A stretch of DNA of 64,000 bases from contig JBBQJI010000002.1 in NCBI GenBank assembly GCA_038325765.1, positions 124,001 to 188,000 of the forward strand, read 5' to 3'. The notes below the pieces were generated by a model. The model ran no database searches and had not been told where the DNA came from. It saw nothing but the letters and a program-made list of their open reading frames with translations. The translations under genes were made by a program, and so were the position numbers. This DNA comes from Xiheibacterium sp038325765. Its GTDB lineage: Bacteria > Myxococcota_A > Polyangia > Nannocystales > Nannocystaceae. Shown piece by piece: positions 1-8,344 of this stretch (its first letter is position 1; each line of letters opens with the position of its first letter).

Positions 1-2
1 TC

Positions 3-638
3 GAGGACATCCCCCCGGGCGATCCCCTCTTGCAGCGCGCGCGCAGCGAGCAACGCTTCGTCCACCCTACCGTCCACCACGTCTGTCAGATCATCGCCGC
101 GCCACCGGGGGCGCTCGAGCCCGCCGAGCTCGAGCGCCGCACCGCCGATCCCACCTGGCGCGCGCTGGCCCTCGCCCGCGTGGCGGACGTGCGCCGCCAC
201 GTGGAGGCCATCGTCATGCTCGACGACGACGACGCCTGCACCCGCATGTTCGCCAAACTCGCCCTCGAGCGCGGCGACGGCGACGACGACGACCCAGTTG
301 TGCTGCGCAGCGAAGGCCCGGGCGGCTTCGATCTCGACGCGTGCTCGGTCGAGCCCGGACCCGCCGGCAGCTGCAGCGCGCCGCGCTTCGCCCCCGAGTG
401 GGTCGAGGCCGTGCGCACCGGGCCGACCCCGGGTCTACGCGGTCCGTTCGCCAGCCGCTTCGGCGTGCACCTGGTGCTGGTGCGCGAGATCCTGCCGGCC
501 AACCTGCCGGACGACGAGGGCTTCGAGGCGCGGCTGCGCGCGGCGGTGCATCCGACGTGGCGGGCCGCCGCCGCCGGTGCATGGATCGCCGCGCTGCGCA
601 CCCGGCATGCCGCGCTCATCGCCTCGGGGGCCGAGTGA
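3..638 (+). CDS. PPIC-type peptidyl-prolyl isomerase, 5' truncated
   Basis: The reading frame is open to the left edge, so the N-terminus lies outside the window; a TTG at 30 is probably internal. The visible C-terminal ~200 residues resemble the parvulin (PPIC/SurA-like) rotamase fold. An HHVCQII strand sits near the start, and the end has APEWVEAV, a Pro-Gly turn and FGVHLVLV, matching the family's usual ending of a conserved Phe-Gly-x-His and a beta strand. Such proteins speed proline isomerisation during folding of exported proteins. The middle is acidic and poorly conserved. The stop overlaps the next gene by 4 nt (GTGA), so the two are probably translationally coupled. The family call is moderate because the catalytic half is divergent. 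Confidence 0.6.
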   Translation, partial: EDIPPGDPLLQRARSEQRFVHPTVHHVCQIIAAPPGALEPAELERRTADPTWRALALARVADVRRHVEAIVMLDDDDACTRMFAKLALERGDGDDDDPVVLRSEGPGGFDLDACSVEPGPAGSCSAPRFAPEWVEAVRTGPTPGLRGPFASRFGVHLVLVREILPANLPDDEGFEARLRAAVHPTWRAAAAGAWIAALRTRHAALIASGAE

Positions 639-1036
639 GCGCGCCGGGGGGCGGGCTCGGGACCGAGTTCGGCCTCGAGCTCAGCGCCTTGGTGCGCGCG
701 GTCGGAGGGGCCCGCGGTGCGGTGTTGCTCGACGGCGAGGGCCTCGCGATCGACTACGCCCACGACGTCGAGGCGATCACCGACCTCGACCTGCAGATCG
801 CCGGAGCCCAGGTATCGCGCGTCCTGCTCGAGACCTCGGGCTTCGCCGGAAGGCGCGGACTGGGCGCGCCCCACGTGCTCGTCGAGGGCGACGCCGGCTG
901 CATCATGGGCGCCGTGATCGAGCCCGAAGCCGCGGTACTGCTCGTGCTGGTGCTGAGGCGACAGGCGAACCTCGGCGCGGCATGGCGGCGCTTCGCCGAC
1001 ACGCACGGACGCCTCGCGACCCTGCTCGCGGGATGA
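635..1036 (+). CDS. Roadblock/LC7 domain protein
   Basis: A 133-residue protein made of one Roadblock/LC7 domain: a helix with LSALVRAVGGARGAVLLD, a strand reading GEGLAIDYA, a second helix and a C-terminal LVLVLRR strand. Roadblock proteins usually dimerise and bind or regulate small Ras-like GTPases; MglB in myxobacterial polarity control is the best-known example. I chose the GTG at 635 because it overlaps the preceding stop as GTGA, and the sequence before it in this frame is antisense-like. No MglA-type GTPase is visible nearby, so the partner is unknown. The fold call is fairly safe; the role is not known. Confidence 0.75.
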   Translation: MSAPGGGLGTEFGLELSALVRAVGGARGAVLLDGEGLAIDYAHDVEAITDLDLQIAGAQVSRVLLETSGFAGRRGLGAPHVLVEGDAGCIMGAVIEPEAAVLLVLVLRRQANLGAAWRRFADTHGRLATLLAG

Positions 1037-1112
1037 TCGCGCAGACGTCGAGCGTTTCCACACCGCTTGGCTCCTTGACCGATCGGGCGACTCGCCTAGA
1101 CTCGGGTCGCCC

Positions 1113-1421
1113 ATGGCCACGCACATCACCGACGAGTGCATCAACTGCGGCGCCTGCGAGCCCGAGTGCCCGAACGAGGCCATCTCGGAGGGCGACGACA
1201 AGTACGTGATCGATCCCAACCTCTGCACCGAGTGCGTGGGCTTCCACGACTACGAGGCGTGCCAGGCGGTGTGCCCGGTCGAGTGCTGCATCCCCGATCC
1301 CAACCGCCGCGAGTCCGAGGACGACCTCTACAAGCGCGCGCAGCAGCTGCACACCGACAAGCCGTGGCCGGCGATCGCCGACCTGCCGGCCGACCAGTCG
1401 CGGTTCCGCAAGAACCCATAG
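1113..1421 (+). CDS. 2[4Fe-4S] ferredoxin, Alvin/YfhL type
   Basis: A 102-residue low-potential electron carrier. Cys9, Cys12, Cys15 and Cys19 (followed by Pro) form the first CxxCxxCxxxCP motif. Cys38, Cys41, Cys50 and Cys54 (followed by Pro) form the second, with the eight-residue loop between its second and third Cys that marks the Allochromatium-type/YfhL ferredoxins, plus a C-terminal extension of about 40 residues. Family members carry electrons in the cytoplasm for diverse redox enzymes. The gene stands alone between a Roadblock protein and two membrane proteins, so its partner enzyme is not indicated. The ATG start at 1113 follows a 76-bp gap. Confidence 0.92.
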   Translation: MATHITDECINCGACEPECPNEAISEGDDKYVIDPNLCTECVGFHDYEACQAVCPVECCIPDPNRRESEDDLYKRAQQLHTDKPWPAIADLPADQSRFRKNP

Positions 1422-1455
1422 CCGCCCGTCGGCGCGAGTGCGGTAGAGTCGGGGG

Positions 1456-2508
1456 ATGCCGCTGCCCGAAGCGCGCGCGGTGCGGCTGCCCTGGCTGCGG
1501 CTCGCACTGTCGTGCGCGCTCGGCGTGGCGATCCTCGCCGCCCTGTGGCCGTTGATGGCCGCCGTGCCCGAGGAGCCCTGGGTCCCGCTGGGCGTGTTGG
1601 TGCTCTACGCCGCGTTGCTGGTGCCGTACCACCTGGCGCGCGCGGGTCGGTGGTGGTTCCTGCTGCGTCGGCTAGGCCCGGTCGGCGCGGCCGAGTCGAT
1701 CGGCATCGGCCTGTGGGGCTACATGTGGATCGCGCTGCTGCCCCTGCGGCTGGGTGAGCTCGCGCGGCCGATCGTCGTCGCGCGTCGCCATCGGATCGCC
1801 GTCGGCCGGACGCTCGCGGTGGTCGCCGTGGAACGCGTCGCCGACGGGCTGGTGGTGGTGGCTATGTTCGCGGCCACCCAGGCCGACGCGCCCGTCGACG
1901 AGGTCGGGGCCGCGGTGCGGTTGGGCGCGACGCTCACCGCCGGCTTCTTCGGCACGGTGCTGGTCGCGCTGGTGATCCTCGCGCGCTGGCCCGGCGTGGT
2001 GTCGGCTTTCGCGTCGGTGGCGGGTGGCGGTGCCGGGCGCCCGATCGTCGGCGCGGCGCTGCGACTCGTCACCCAGCTGCGCGAGGGTCTCGTGGCCCTG
2101 GCCGATCGCCGCGCGTGGCCGGGCTTCGCCGCGGGCACCCTCGCCTACTGGGCGTGCAACGTCGTTGCGACCTGGCAGCTCGCGCGCGGCTGCGGCGTGC
2201 CGCTGACGCTCGCCGAGGCCTGCCTGCTCACCGCGGTGATGAACCTGGCGATGACGATCCCTGGCGGCCCGGCGCAGCTCGGCGTGTTCCAGGGCGGGGT
2301 CGCTGCGGGCCTGCTGCTCACCGTCGGACGCGACGTGCTCGCAGGCCCAGGCAGCGTCTTCGGCTTCTGGCTGTACGCGTGCCAGATCGCGAGCATCACC
2401 CTTGCAGGAATCGTCGCCGGTCGCGTACTCGATCTGCGTTGGGATGCCTCGCTCGCCCGCGACGCCGCCGCACCCGGTGGCCGCGGTCCCGAGGGTGACG
2501 CCGCGTGA
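1456..2508 (+). CDS. LPG-synthase-type/UPF0104 integral membrane protein (first of pair)
   Basis: A 350-residue protein with about eight hydrophobic segments. It resembles the transmembrane part of lysylphosphatidylglycerol synthase (UPF0104/AglD-like): the signature region near residues 75-120 has WWFLLRRLG, GYMWIALLPLRLGE and RP, and a later segment has TIPGGPAQLGVFQGG. Family members act in the inner membrane on lipids or lipid-linked sugars; there is no catalytic aminoacyl-transferase domain here. It overlaps the next, similar gene by 4 nt, so the two are a duplicated pair in one operon. The exact substrate is unknown. Confidence 0.8.
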   Translation: MPLPEARAVRLPWLRLALSCALGVAILAALWPLMAAVPEEPWVPLGVLVLYAALLVPYHLARAGRWWFLLRRLGPVGAAESIGIGLWGYMWIALLPLRLGELARPIVVARRHRIAVGRTLAVVAVERVADGLVVVAMFAATQADAPVDEVGAAVRLGATLTAGFFGTVLVALVILARWPGVVSAFASVAGGGAGRPIVGAALRLVTQLREGLVALADRRAWPGFAAGTLAYWACNVVATWQLARGCGVPLTLAEACLLTAVMNLAMTIPGGPAQLGVFQGGVAAGLLLTVGRDVLAGPGSVFGFWLYACQIASITLAGIVAGRVLDLRWDASLARDAAAPGGRGPEGDAA

Positions 2509-3617
2509 TCGGGGGCGGACGGCCGATCCGCTGGACTTCGGTCGTCATGCGGCTCGCCCTCGGGGTCGCGCTGCTCGCCGCGGTGCTGTGGGTCCTGCTC
2601 CGCGGGCCGCAGACGCTCGACGTCCAGTTCTCGCCGTGGGCGTGGGCGTTCGGCCTGCTCGGCAGCGTCGCCGCCAACGCGGTCACGGCCTGGCGCTGGC
2701 GCCTGCTCTCCGAGGCGATGACGACGACGCGCCTGCCGTACGGCGTCTACTTCCACAACCTCGCGACCACGCGCGTGCTCGGTCAGTTCCTGCCCTCGCT
2801 CGTCGTCGATCTCGTGGGTCGCAGCGCCGGGCTGCGCGCGGCCGGCAGCGGCGAGCGCATGGGTCGACTGATGGTGCCCCTGGTCATCGAGCGCATCTTG
2901 GATCTGGTGCTGCCCGCGGTGCTGCTGGGCTGGTCGCTGGCGCTGCAGCGCGGCCTCGTCACCGGCGCCGCGGCGTGGGCGAGCCTCGCCCTGCTCGTGC
3001 TGGTGTTCGCGACCCTCGCCGCGCCCCTGCTCGCGCCCATGGTCCGGGCGGCGCTATGGCTGTGGGCTCGGCTCGCGCGGTGGCGCAACCCCGAGGCGCG
3101 CGCACCCGAGCTGCCGATCATCCCCGCAGCGTTGGCGCGGATCATCTCGGCTCTGTCCACGCTGCGCTGGGCCGCGGTCGCGATGCAATACTGGGGCGCC
3201 GCCGCCGGCTTGGGCGTGGCCCTGCCGGCGCTGGTGCTGCTCGCTGCGGCGCCGGCAGGTCAGCTCGCGGGCCTCGTCGGCGTCACGCCCGGCGCGCTCG
3301 GCATCCAGGAAGGCGGCTGGGCGGGCGCGTTGACGCTGCTCGGCGTGGGTGCGGGCGACATCGCGGTGATCATCGTCGCGCTGCGGGCGGCGATGATCGT
3401 GAACTTCGCGCTCATCGCCGCGGCGACGTGGCGCTGGCGCGGGGTACCCGGCGAGCCGCAGCCCTCTGAGCCCCGCCTCGCCCGTCGACGGCTGTCACGC
3501 GCCGGTGGCGGGGCGGTCCCCAGCGAGATAGCGGTCGACGATGCTGTGCCCGAGGTAGACCAGGGGCAAGGTCGCGATCGCGATCAAGAATTTGTACGTG
3601 TAGTTCGTGATCGATAG
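2505..3617 (+). CDS. LPG-synthase-type/UPF0104 integral membrane protein (second of pair)
   Basis: A 370-residue membrane protein of the same family as its upstream neighbour. It has WRWRLLSEAM, a FLPSLVVDLVGR loop and VGVTPGALGIQEGGW near the end, where the first copy has a corresponding Pro-Gly-rich motif. The GTG at 2505 overlaps the previous stop (GTGA). The last ~40 residues are polar, contain no membrane segment and are encoded opposite the 3' end of the convergent transporter gene, giving a 123-bp coding overlap. That tail may be a late read-through extension. The likely role is in lipid flipping or modification, inferred from family only. Confidence 0.78.
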   Translation: MIGGGRPIRWTSVVMRLALGVALLAAVLWVLLRGPQTLDVQFSPWAWAFGLLGSVAANAVTAWRWRLLSEAMTTTRLPYGVYFHNLATTRVLGQFLPSLVVDLVGRSAGLRAAGSGERMGRLMVPLVIERILDLVLPAVLLGWSLALQRGLVTGAAAWASLALLVLVFATLAAPLLAPMVRAALWLWARLARWRNPEARAPELPIIPAALARIISALSTLRWAAVAMQYWGAAAGLGVALPALVLLAAAPAGQLAGLVGVTPGALGIQEGGWAGALTLLGVGAGDIAVIIVALRAAMIVNFALIAAATWRWRGVPGEPQPSEPRLARRRLSRAGGGAVPSEIAVDDAVPEVDQGQGRDRDQEFVRVVRDR

Positions 3618-4217
3618 CTCCACCACCTGGGCCGCCGCGAGCTTGCCGGGCAGCCCGAAGGCGATGGTGTTGATGACGAAGGTGTCGAAGAGCTGGGACA
3701 CGACGGTCGACCCCACGGCGCGGACCCACAAGAGGCGACCCGAGGTGCGGGCACGCAGGGCCGTGAATACGAAGACGTCGATGAGCTGGCTGGTCGCGAA
3801 CGCGACGATCGAGCCGACGATGATCCACATCGACTGGCCGAGCACGCGCACGAACGATCCCTGATCCACCGGCGAGATATCGGCGACCGGCACCGCGATG
3901 CAGGCGTAGATCACCAGGAACGAGTAGGCGATGAGCGCGATCGCCAGCAGCGTGAGCCGGCGGACCGCGCGGGGCCCGAAGTACTCGTTGACGAGATCGG
4001 TGGTCACGAACACGACCGGCCACGGCACCACCCCGACGCTCATGATCCAATCGCCGACGCGGACCAGCTTGCCGCCGAGGATCTCGCCGAGCAGGGCGTG
4101 GGTGATGAAGATCCCCGCGAGCACGAGGAACACCCCGTCCCGCCGCGACGGCGACCACAGGGGTCCGAACGCGGCGGGCTCGGGTGGAGGGCTCTGGGGC
4201 GCGGACGTCTCGGGCAC
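3495..4217 (-). CDS. queuosine precursor transporter, YhhQ/VUT family
   Basis: A 240-residue inner-membrane protein with six or seven hydrophobic segments. Family features visible are LGEILGGK, the acidic TTDLVNEYFG motif after the second helix, FATSQLIDVFVF, and LWVRAVGSTVVSQLFDTFV near residues 165-185. YhhQ-type carriers import queuosine precursors (preQ0/preQ1) for tRNA modification. The N-terminal ~25 residues are Pro-rich and cytosolic. It converges on and overlaps the preceding membrane protein gene. The stop of smc lies 22 bp before its start on the same strand, so it may be transcribed with smc. Confidence 0.88.
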   Translation of the reverse strand: MPETSAPQSPPPEPAAFGPLWSPSRRDGVFLVLAGIFITHALLGEILGGKLVRVGDWIMSVGVVPWPVVFVTTDLVNEYFGPRAVRRLTLLAIALIAYSFLVIYACIAVPVADISPVDQGSFVRVLGQSMWIIVGSIVAFATSQLIDVFVFTALRARTSGRLLWVRAVGSTVVSQLFDTFVINTIAFGLPGKLAAAQVVELSITNYTYKFLIAIATLPLVYLGHSIVDRYLAGDRPATGA

Positions 4218-4239
4218 GGGTGGCGCTCGCGGGCTCGCG

Positions 4240-7200
4240 TCAGTTGTAGGCCAGCTCGACGGCCCGCCGGATGTTCACGGACACGAGCTTGGAGACCCCG
4301 CGCTGCTCCATCGTCACGCCGTAGAGCCGGTCCCCGATCTCCATCGTCACCTTGTTGTGGGTGATGATGACGAACTGGGTGGTCGCGGCGAGTTCGCGCA
4401 CGAGATGACAGAAGCGGCCGACGTTGACCTCGTCGAGGGGCGCGTCGACCTCGTCGAGCAGACAGAACGGGCTCGGCTTGATGAGGAAGATCGCGAAGAT
4501 CAGGCTGACCGCCGTGAGCGCCTTCTCGCCGCCTGAGAGCAGATCGAGGCTGCGTAGCGACTTGCCGGGGGGCTGCGCCACGATCTCGACGCCGGTGTCG
4601 AGCATGTCGTCGGGGTTGGTGAGCTTGAGTTCGGCGCGACCGCCCGCGAACAGCCGCGGGAAGATCTGCTGGAATTTCTCGTTCACGGCCGCGAAGGTGT
4701 CGCGGAACATCTGCCGGGTGGTCTTGTCGATGCGATCGATCGCCTCTTGCAGCTGACCGACGGCGTTCTCGAGGTCGGCGCGCTGGCGGGTGAGGTACTC
4801 GAAGCGGACCGACACCTCCTCGAACTCGTCGATGGCGGTGAGGTTGACCTCGCCCATGCGCGAGATGACGCGCTTGAGCTCGAGCGCACGCTCGCGCTCG
4901 GCATGGCCACACAGCGCCCGGTCGTGGAAGTCGACCAGGACGTCGTGGAGATCGACGTCGAGGCGCTCGCGGAAGTCCTGATCGAGATGATTGCGCTCGA
5001 GGGAGTTCTCGCGCAGGCCGAGCTCGACCTCTTGCAGCCGCTCGCGGTGCTCGTCGAATTCGACCCGGAGGCTCTTGACCGACGACTCGAGCTCGTCGAG
5101 TTCGAGCCGCACGGCGTCGTGGCGCTCGCGCGTGGTGTGGACGTCGGCGGTCGCGGCCCGGCTCTCCTCGACCAGGGCCTCGCGCATCACGGCGGACTCC
5201 GCGAGGGCCGCGGCGAGCTCGGTGGCGCGGGCATCGGCGCCCTCGGCCGCGTGCCGCAGACGCTCGAGCCGTCCGCGCTCGCCCTCTTCCTGACGGATCA
5301 GGCGCGAGACGGCGGAGCTCAGCGCGTCGCTGCGCTGCTGCCACCGGGCGAGCTCGACCCGCGCCTCGGTGAGGTCGTGGGCGAGGGCATCGCGCTCGGT
5401 GGCGAGGGCGGCGATGCGATCGCCGCTGCCCTCGAGATCGCGATCGAGCTCGACGATGCGCGCGCCCATGGCCTCGCGGCTGTGCTCGAGCGCAGCGAGC
5501 TCTTGGACCTGCCGCTCGGCCGCAGCACACGCCGCCTCGAGCTCGGACGCGGTCGCCTGGCGACCGGCGGCCACACGGGCCCGCTCGCCACCCGCCGCCG
5601 TGCGCTGGGCCTCGTCGGCGGCGACCGACGTCTGGACCTCGAGCAGCGCGGCCTCGTTGCGCTCGCGCGCCGCCTCGAGCTCGGCGAGTGAGCCGGCGAG
5701 GGCGAGGTGGCGGGCGCGGGTGTTCTCGAACGACTCGGTGAGTGAGGCGACGATCTCCTGCAGTTCTCTGATCTCGCGCTTTTGTTGCAGCAACGCCGCG
5801 TTGAGGGCGGTCGGCGATCCGCCGGTGACCACACCGCTGGGATCCAGGCGATCGCCGTCGAGGGTGACCATCGGCGCCTCGATTTCGCGCGACGCCCACA
5901 GTTCGAGGGCGCGGGCGAGGCCCTCGACGACGACGGTCTCGCCGAGCAGAACGGCTGGCACGTCGCCGAGATCCGAGTCCCACCGCACCAGTTCGACCAG
6001 ACGACCGAGCACGCCCGCGGTGCGTCGCTCGGGCGCCGGCGCAGCGGTCGGCACCGCCCGCGCGCCGGCGTCGAGGGTCCGCTCGCCCCGGCCGACCACC
6101 GCGTCGCTGTCGGGATCGGTGTCGGCGCTGGCGTCGACGATCGCGATGGATCCGCCGCCGGTCGGCACGCGCGAGGGGTCGCTCCAGCCCATCGGCGCGG
6201 TGACGGGCTGCGAGGCGGTGCCCTGCGGCGGACGGCACGCCCGCGGCACGAAGGCCAGTCGACCTTCTTGCGCCCGCTTGAGCAGCTCGACGCCACCTGC
6301 GGCATCGGCCGGCTCGTCCACGACGATGCCCTCGAGCCGGTCACCGAGCACCGCCGACAGGGCGGCCTCGAGGTGGGCCGGCACGTCGAGATGATCGGCG
6401 ACGATGCCGATCGCGCGCGGCTGGCCCCCGCCCTCGCCCGCGGTCGAAAGTCCGCCTGCGTCGGCGCCCGCGCGCAGCGACGCTGCGTGCTCCATCACCA
6501 CCTGCACACCGCTGGCGCAGCTGCGGTAACGCGACTGGATCTCCTCGAGCGACTGCAGACGCGAGCGCGCGCGATGGACCTCGGCACGACCGGTGTCGAG
6601 TTCGACCTCGACACCGGCGATGCGCTCGCGCAGCTGGGCGCGGCCGACCTCGAGCTCGGCCCGCTCGCTGCGCAGCGTGGCCAGGCGTTCGCGACCGGCT
6701 GTGACGCGCTCGCCGAGTTCGGCCTCGAGGGTCGCGGTCGCCTGCTCGGCCAGTGTGGCCGCCTCGAGGCGCTCGCGCAGGGCGACGATGCGGATCTCCG
6801 AGGCGACGCCGGCCTCGGCCAGGGCCGCCGCGCGGGCCTGCGCCGCACTCGCGGCGCTGCGGCGTTCGGCGAGCTCGCGAGTCGCGGCATCGCGGCGCGA
6901 CTGCTCGGTCCACAGCGAGCCCTCGACCCCCGAGAGCGTGGCCTGCAAGCGGGTCACCGCGGTCGACACACCATCTTCGCCGCCGTCGCCCAACGACGAG
7001 CGCTCGGCCTCGAGTTCGGCGAGCTCGGCGGTGTACTGGGCCATCGCCCGGGCTGCGCCCTCGGCCTCGGCGCGGGCCTGGGCACCGGCAGTCAGCTGGG
7101 CCTCGCGCTCGCGGCGGTGATAGTCGTCCTGCGCCTCGCGCAGGCGGACGCGGTTGTCGACGTCGAAGACGTGCTGCTGGTGGCCGACGAGCTCATGTTC

Positions 7201-8043
7201 GACCTCGCCGATCCCGATCCGCAGCGCCGAAATTTGGGCGTCTCGGGCCGACAGCGACGCCTTCACGTCGTCGATCTGCTGGCCGAGGTGACCGCGGCGC
7301 TTGTCGAGGACGCCCCGGGTCGCGTGCAGCTCGAGCAGGCGTTGGGCGCCCTGCCACAGCTCGAGATCGCGGAGTTCCTGGCGGTACTTCTTGTAGCGCT
7401 CGGCCTTCTGCGCCTGGCGCCGCAGGGTGCCGAGGCGATCGTCGAGCTCGGCGATGACGTCACGCACCCGCAGCAGGTTCTGGCGGGTCGCCTCGATCTT
7501 GCGGCTCGCCGCCGCCTTCTGGGCCTTGAACCGGGTGATGCCGGCGGCCTCGTCGATGATCGAGCGCCGCTCCTCGGGCTTGCTGCCGACGATCTTGCCG
7601 ACCTGGCCCTGCTCGATGATGGAGTAGCCCTTGGTGCCGACACCGGTACCCGCGAGCAGATCGGTGATGTCGCGCAGACGCGCGGGCACCTTGTTGATGA
7701 GGTACTCGCTGGTGCCGTCGGCGAAGAGGCGGCGGGTCAGGGCGATCTCCGGCATATCGCCGTACGGCGGCGGGGCGGCGCCCTCGTTGGCGAAGGTCAA
7801 GGTGACCTCGGCCAGTCCCGCCGGCCCGCGCGAGCTGCAGCCGGCGAAGATCACGTCGGCCATGCCGGCACCGCGCAGGTGCTTCGCGCTCTGCTCGCCC
7901 ATGCACCAGCGGATCGCGTCGACGATGTTCGACTTGCCGCACCCGTTGGGACCGATCACGCAGGTGACGTGGTCGTCCACCACGACGACCTGGCGATCGG
8001 CGAACGACTTGAACCCCAGGACTTCGATCTTCTTGAGTCGCAT
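4240..8043 (-). CDS. smc: chromosome partition protein Smc
   Basis: The 1267-residue SMC ATPase compacts and segregates the chromosome together with ScpA/ScpB, which are not in this window. The N-terminal head has Walker A GPNGCGKS at residues 31-38. Two long coiled coils rich in Glu, Arg and Ala flank the hinge. The C-terminal head has the LLSGGEKAL signature and Walker B FCLLDEVDAPLDE. I chose the ATG at 8043 (MRLKKIEVLGFKSF) over upstream in-frame codons because the head fold begins there. It is longer than the usual ~1180 residues, partly because of a Pro/Ala/Ser/Asp-rich stretch of about 70 residues inside the hinge. The call is very safe. Confidence 0.97.
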   Translation of the reverse strand: MRLKKIEVLGFKSFADRQVVVVDDHVTCVIGPNGCGKSNIVDAIRWCMGEQSAKHLRGAGMADVIFAGCSSRGPAGLAEVTLTFANEGAAPPPYGDMPEIALTRRLFADGTSEYLINKVPARLRDITDLLAGTGVGTKGYSIIEQGQVGKIVGSKPEERRSIIDEAAGITRFKAQKAAASRKIEATRQNLLRVRDVIAELDDRLGTLRRQAQKAERYKKYRQELRDLELWQGAQRLLELHATRGVLDKRRGHLGQQIDDVKASLSARDAQISALRIGIGEVEHELVGHQQHVFDVDNRVRLREAQDDYHRREREAQLTAGAQARAEAEGAARAMAQYTAELAELEAERSSLGDGGEDGVSTAVTRLQATLSGVEGSLWTEQSRRDAATRELAERRSAASAAQARAAALAEAGVASEIRIVALRERLEAATLAEQATATLEAELGERVTAGRERLATLRSERAELEVGRAQLRERIAGVEVELDTGRAEVHRARSRLQSLEEIQSRYRSCASGVQVVMEHAASLRAGADAGGLSTAGEGGGQPRAIGIVADHLDVPAHLEAALSAVLGDRLEGIVVDEPADAAGGVELLKRAQEGRLAFVPRACRPPQGTASQPVTAPMGWSDPSRVPTGGGSIAIVDASADTDPDSDAVVGRGERTLDAGARAVPTAAPAPERRTAGVLGRLVELVRWDSDLGDVPAVLLGETVVVEGLARALELWASREIEAPMVTLDGDRLDPSGVVTGGSPTALNAALLQQKREIRELQEIVASLTESFENTRARHLALAGSLAELEAARERNEAALLEVQTSVAADEAQRTAAGGERARVAAGRQATASELEAACAAAERQVQELAALEHSREAMGARIVELDRDLEGSGDRIAALATERDALAHDLTEARVELARWQQRSDALSSAVSRLIRQEEGERGRLERLRHAAEGADARATELAAALAESAVMREALVEESRAATADVHTTRERHDAVRLELDELESSVKSLRVEFDEHRERLQEVELGLRENSLERNHLDQDFRERLDVDLHDVLVDFHDRALCGHAERERALELKRVISRMGEVNLTAIDEFEEVSVRFEYLTRQRADLENAVGQLQEAIDRIDKTTRQMFRDTFAAVNEKFQQIFPRLFAGGRAELKLTNPDDMLDTGVEIVAQPPGKSLRSLDLLSGGEKALTAVSLIFAIFLIKPSPFCLLDEVDAPLDEVNVGRFCHLVRELAATTQFVIITHNKVTMEIGDRLYGVTMEQRGVSKLVSVNIRRAVELAYN

Positions 8044-8344
8044 GCGGAAGGGGCGCGTCGCGCAGGCCGCGGCGAGCAACGGCTGCGATAGCATCTGCGC
8101 GCGCGTGCGAAAAGCCCCCGAACACCGCGGAGATCGTGCGCACGCCTTGCGGTGATCGGCCCCGGCCGGGCGATCCCCCACGAAACCTCAGGCAAACCGC
8201 GGGCCGTCTCGACGCCCCGGCGGCACGCGTCGGCTTTCGACCGCACCCCTGGGAGATCGCCTCGACTGCGCGGCGAGATCCCGTGGCGGCCACGCGATCG
8301 CCCGCGCCCCCTTGCGGCCGGGGGCGCCACTGGCGAAAGTCGCC
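8044..8344. other. divergent smc/ftsY intergenic region
   Basis: About 300 bp separate the divergent starts of smc and ftsY and should hold both promoters. I see no convincing sigma-70 boxes, RNA gene or strong repeat here. Open frames crossing it lack a ribosome site and are not supported. Confidence 0.4.

Noticed and set aside
903..1352. Minus-strand frame opposite the ferredoxin gene
   Set aside because: Antisense of a well-defined ferredoxin with all eight cluster Cys in place.
5782..8091. 769-residue plus-strand open frame opposite smc
   Set aside because: It is the antisense of a clear SMC ATPase; its composition is a by-product of high GC and it has no domains.
8105..8225. Glycine-riboswitch-like words (CTCAGGCAAA) upstream of ftsY
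   Set aside because: The matching P1 strand and the other conserved core words are missing, and ftsY is not a target of this riboswitch.
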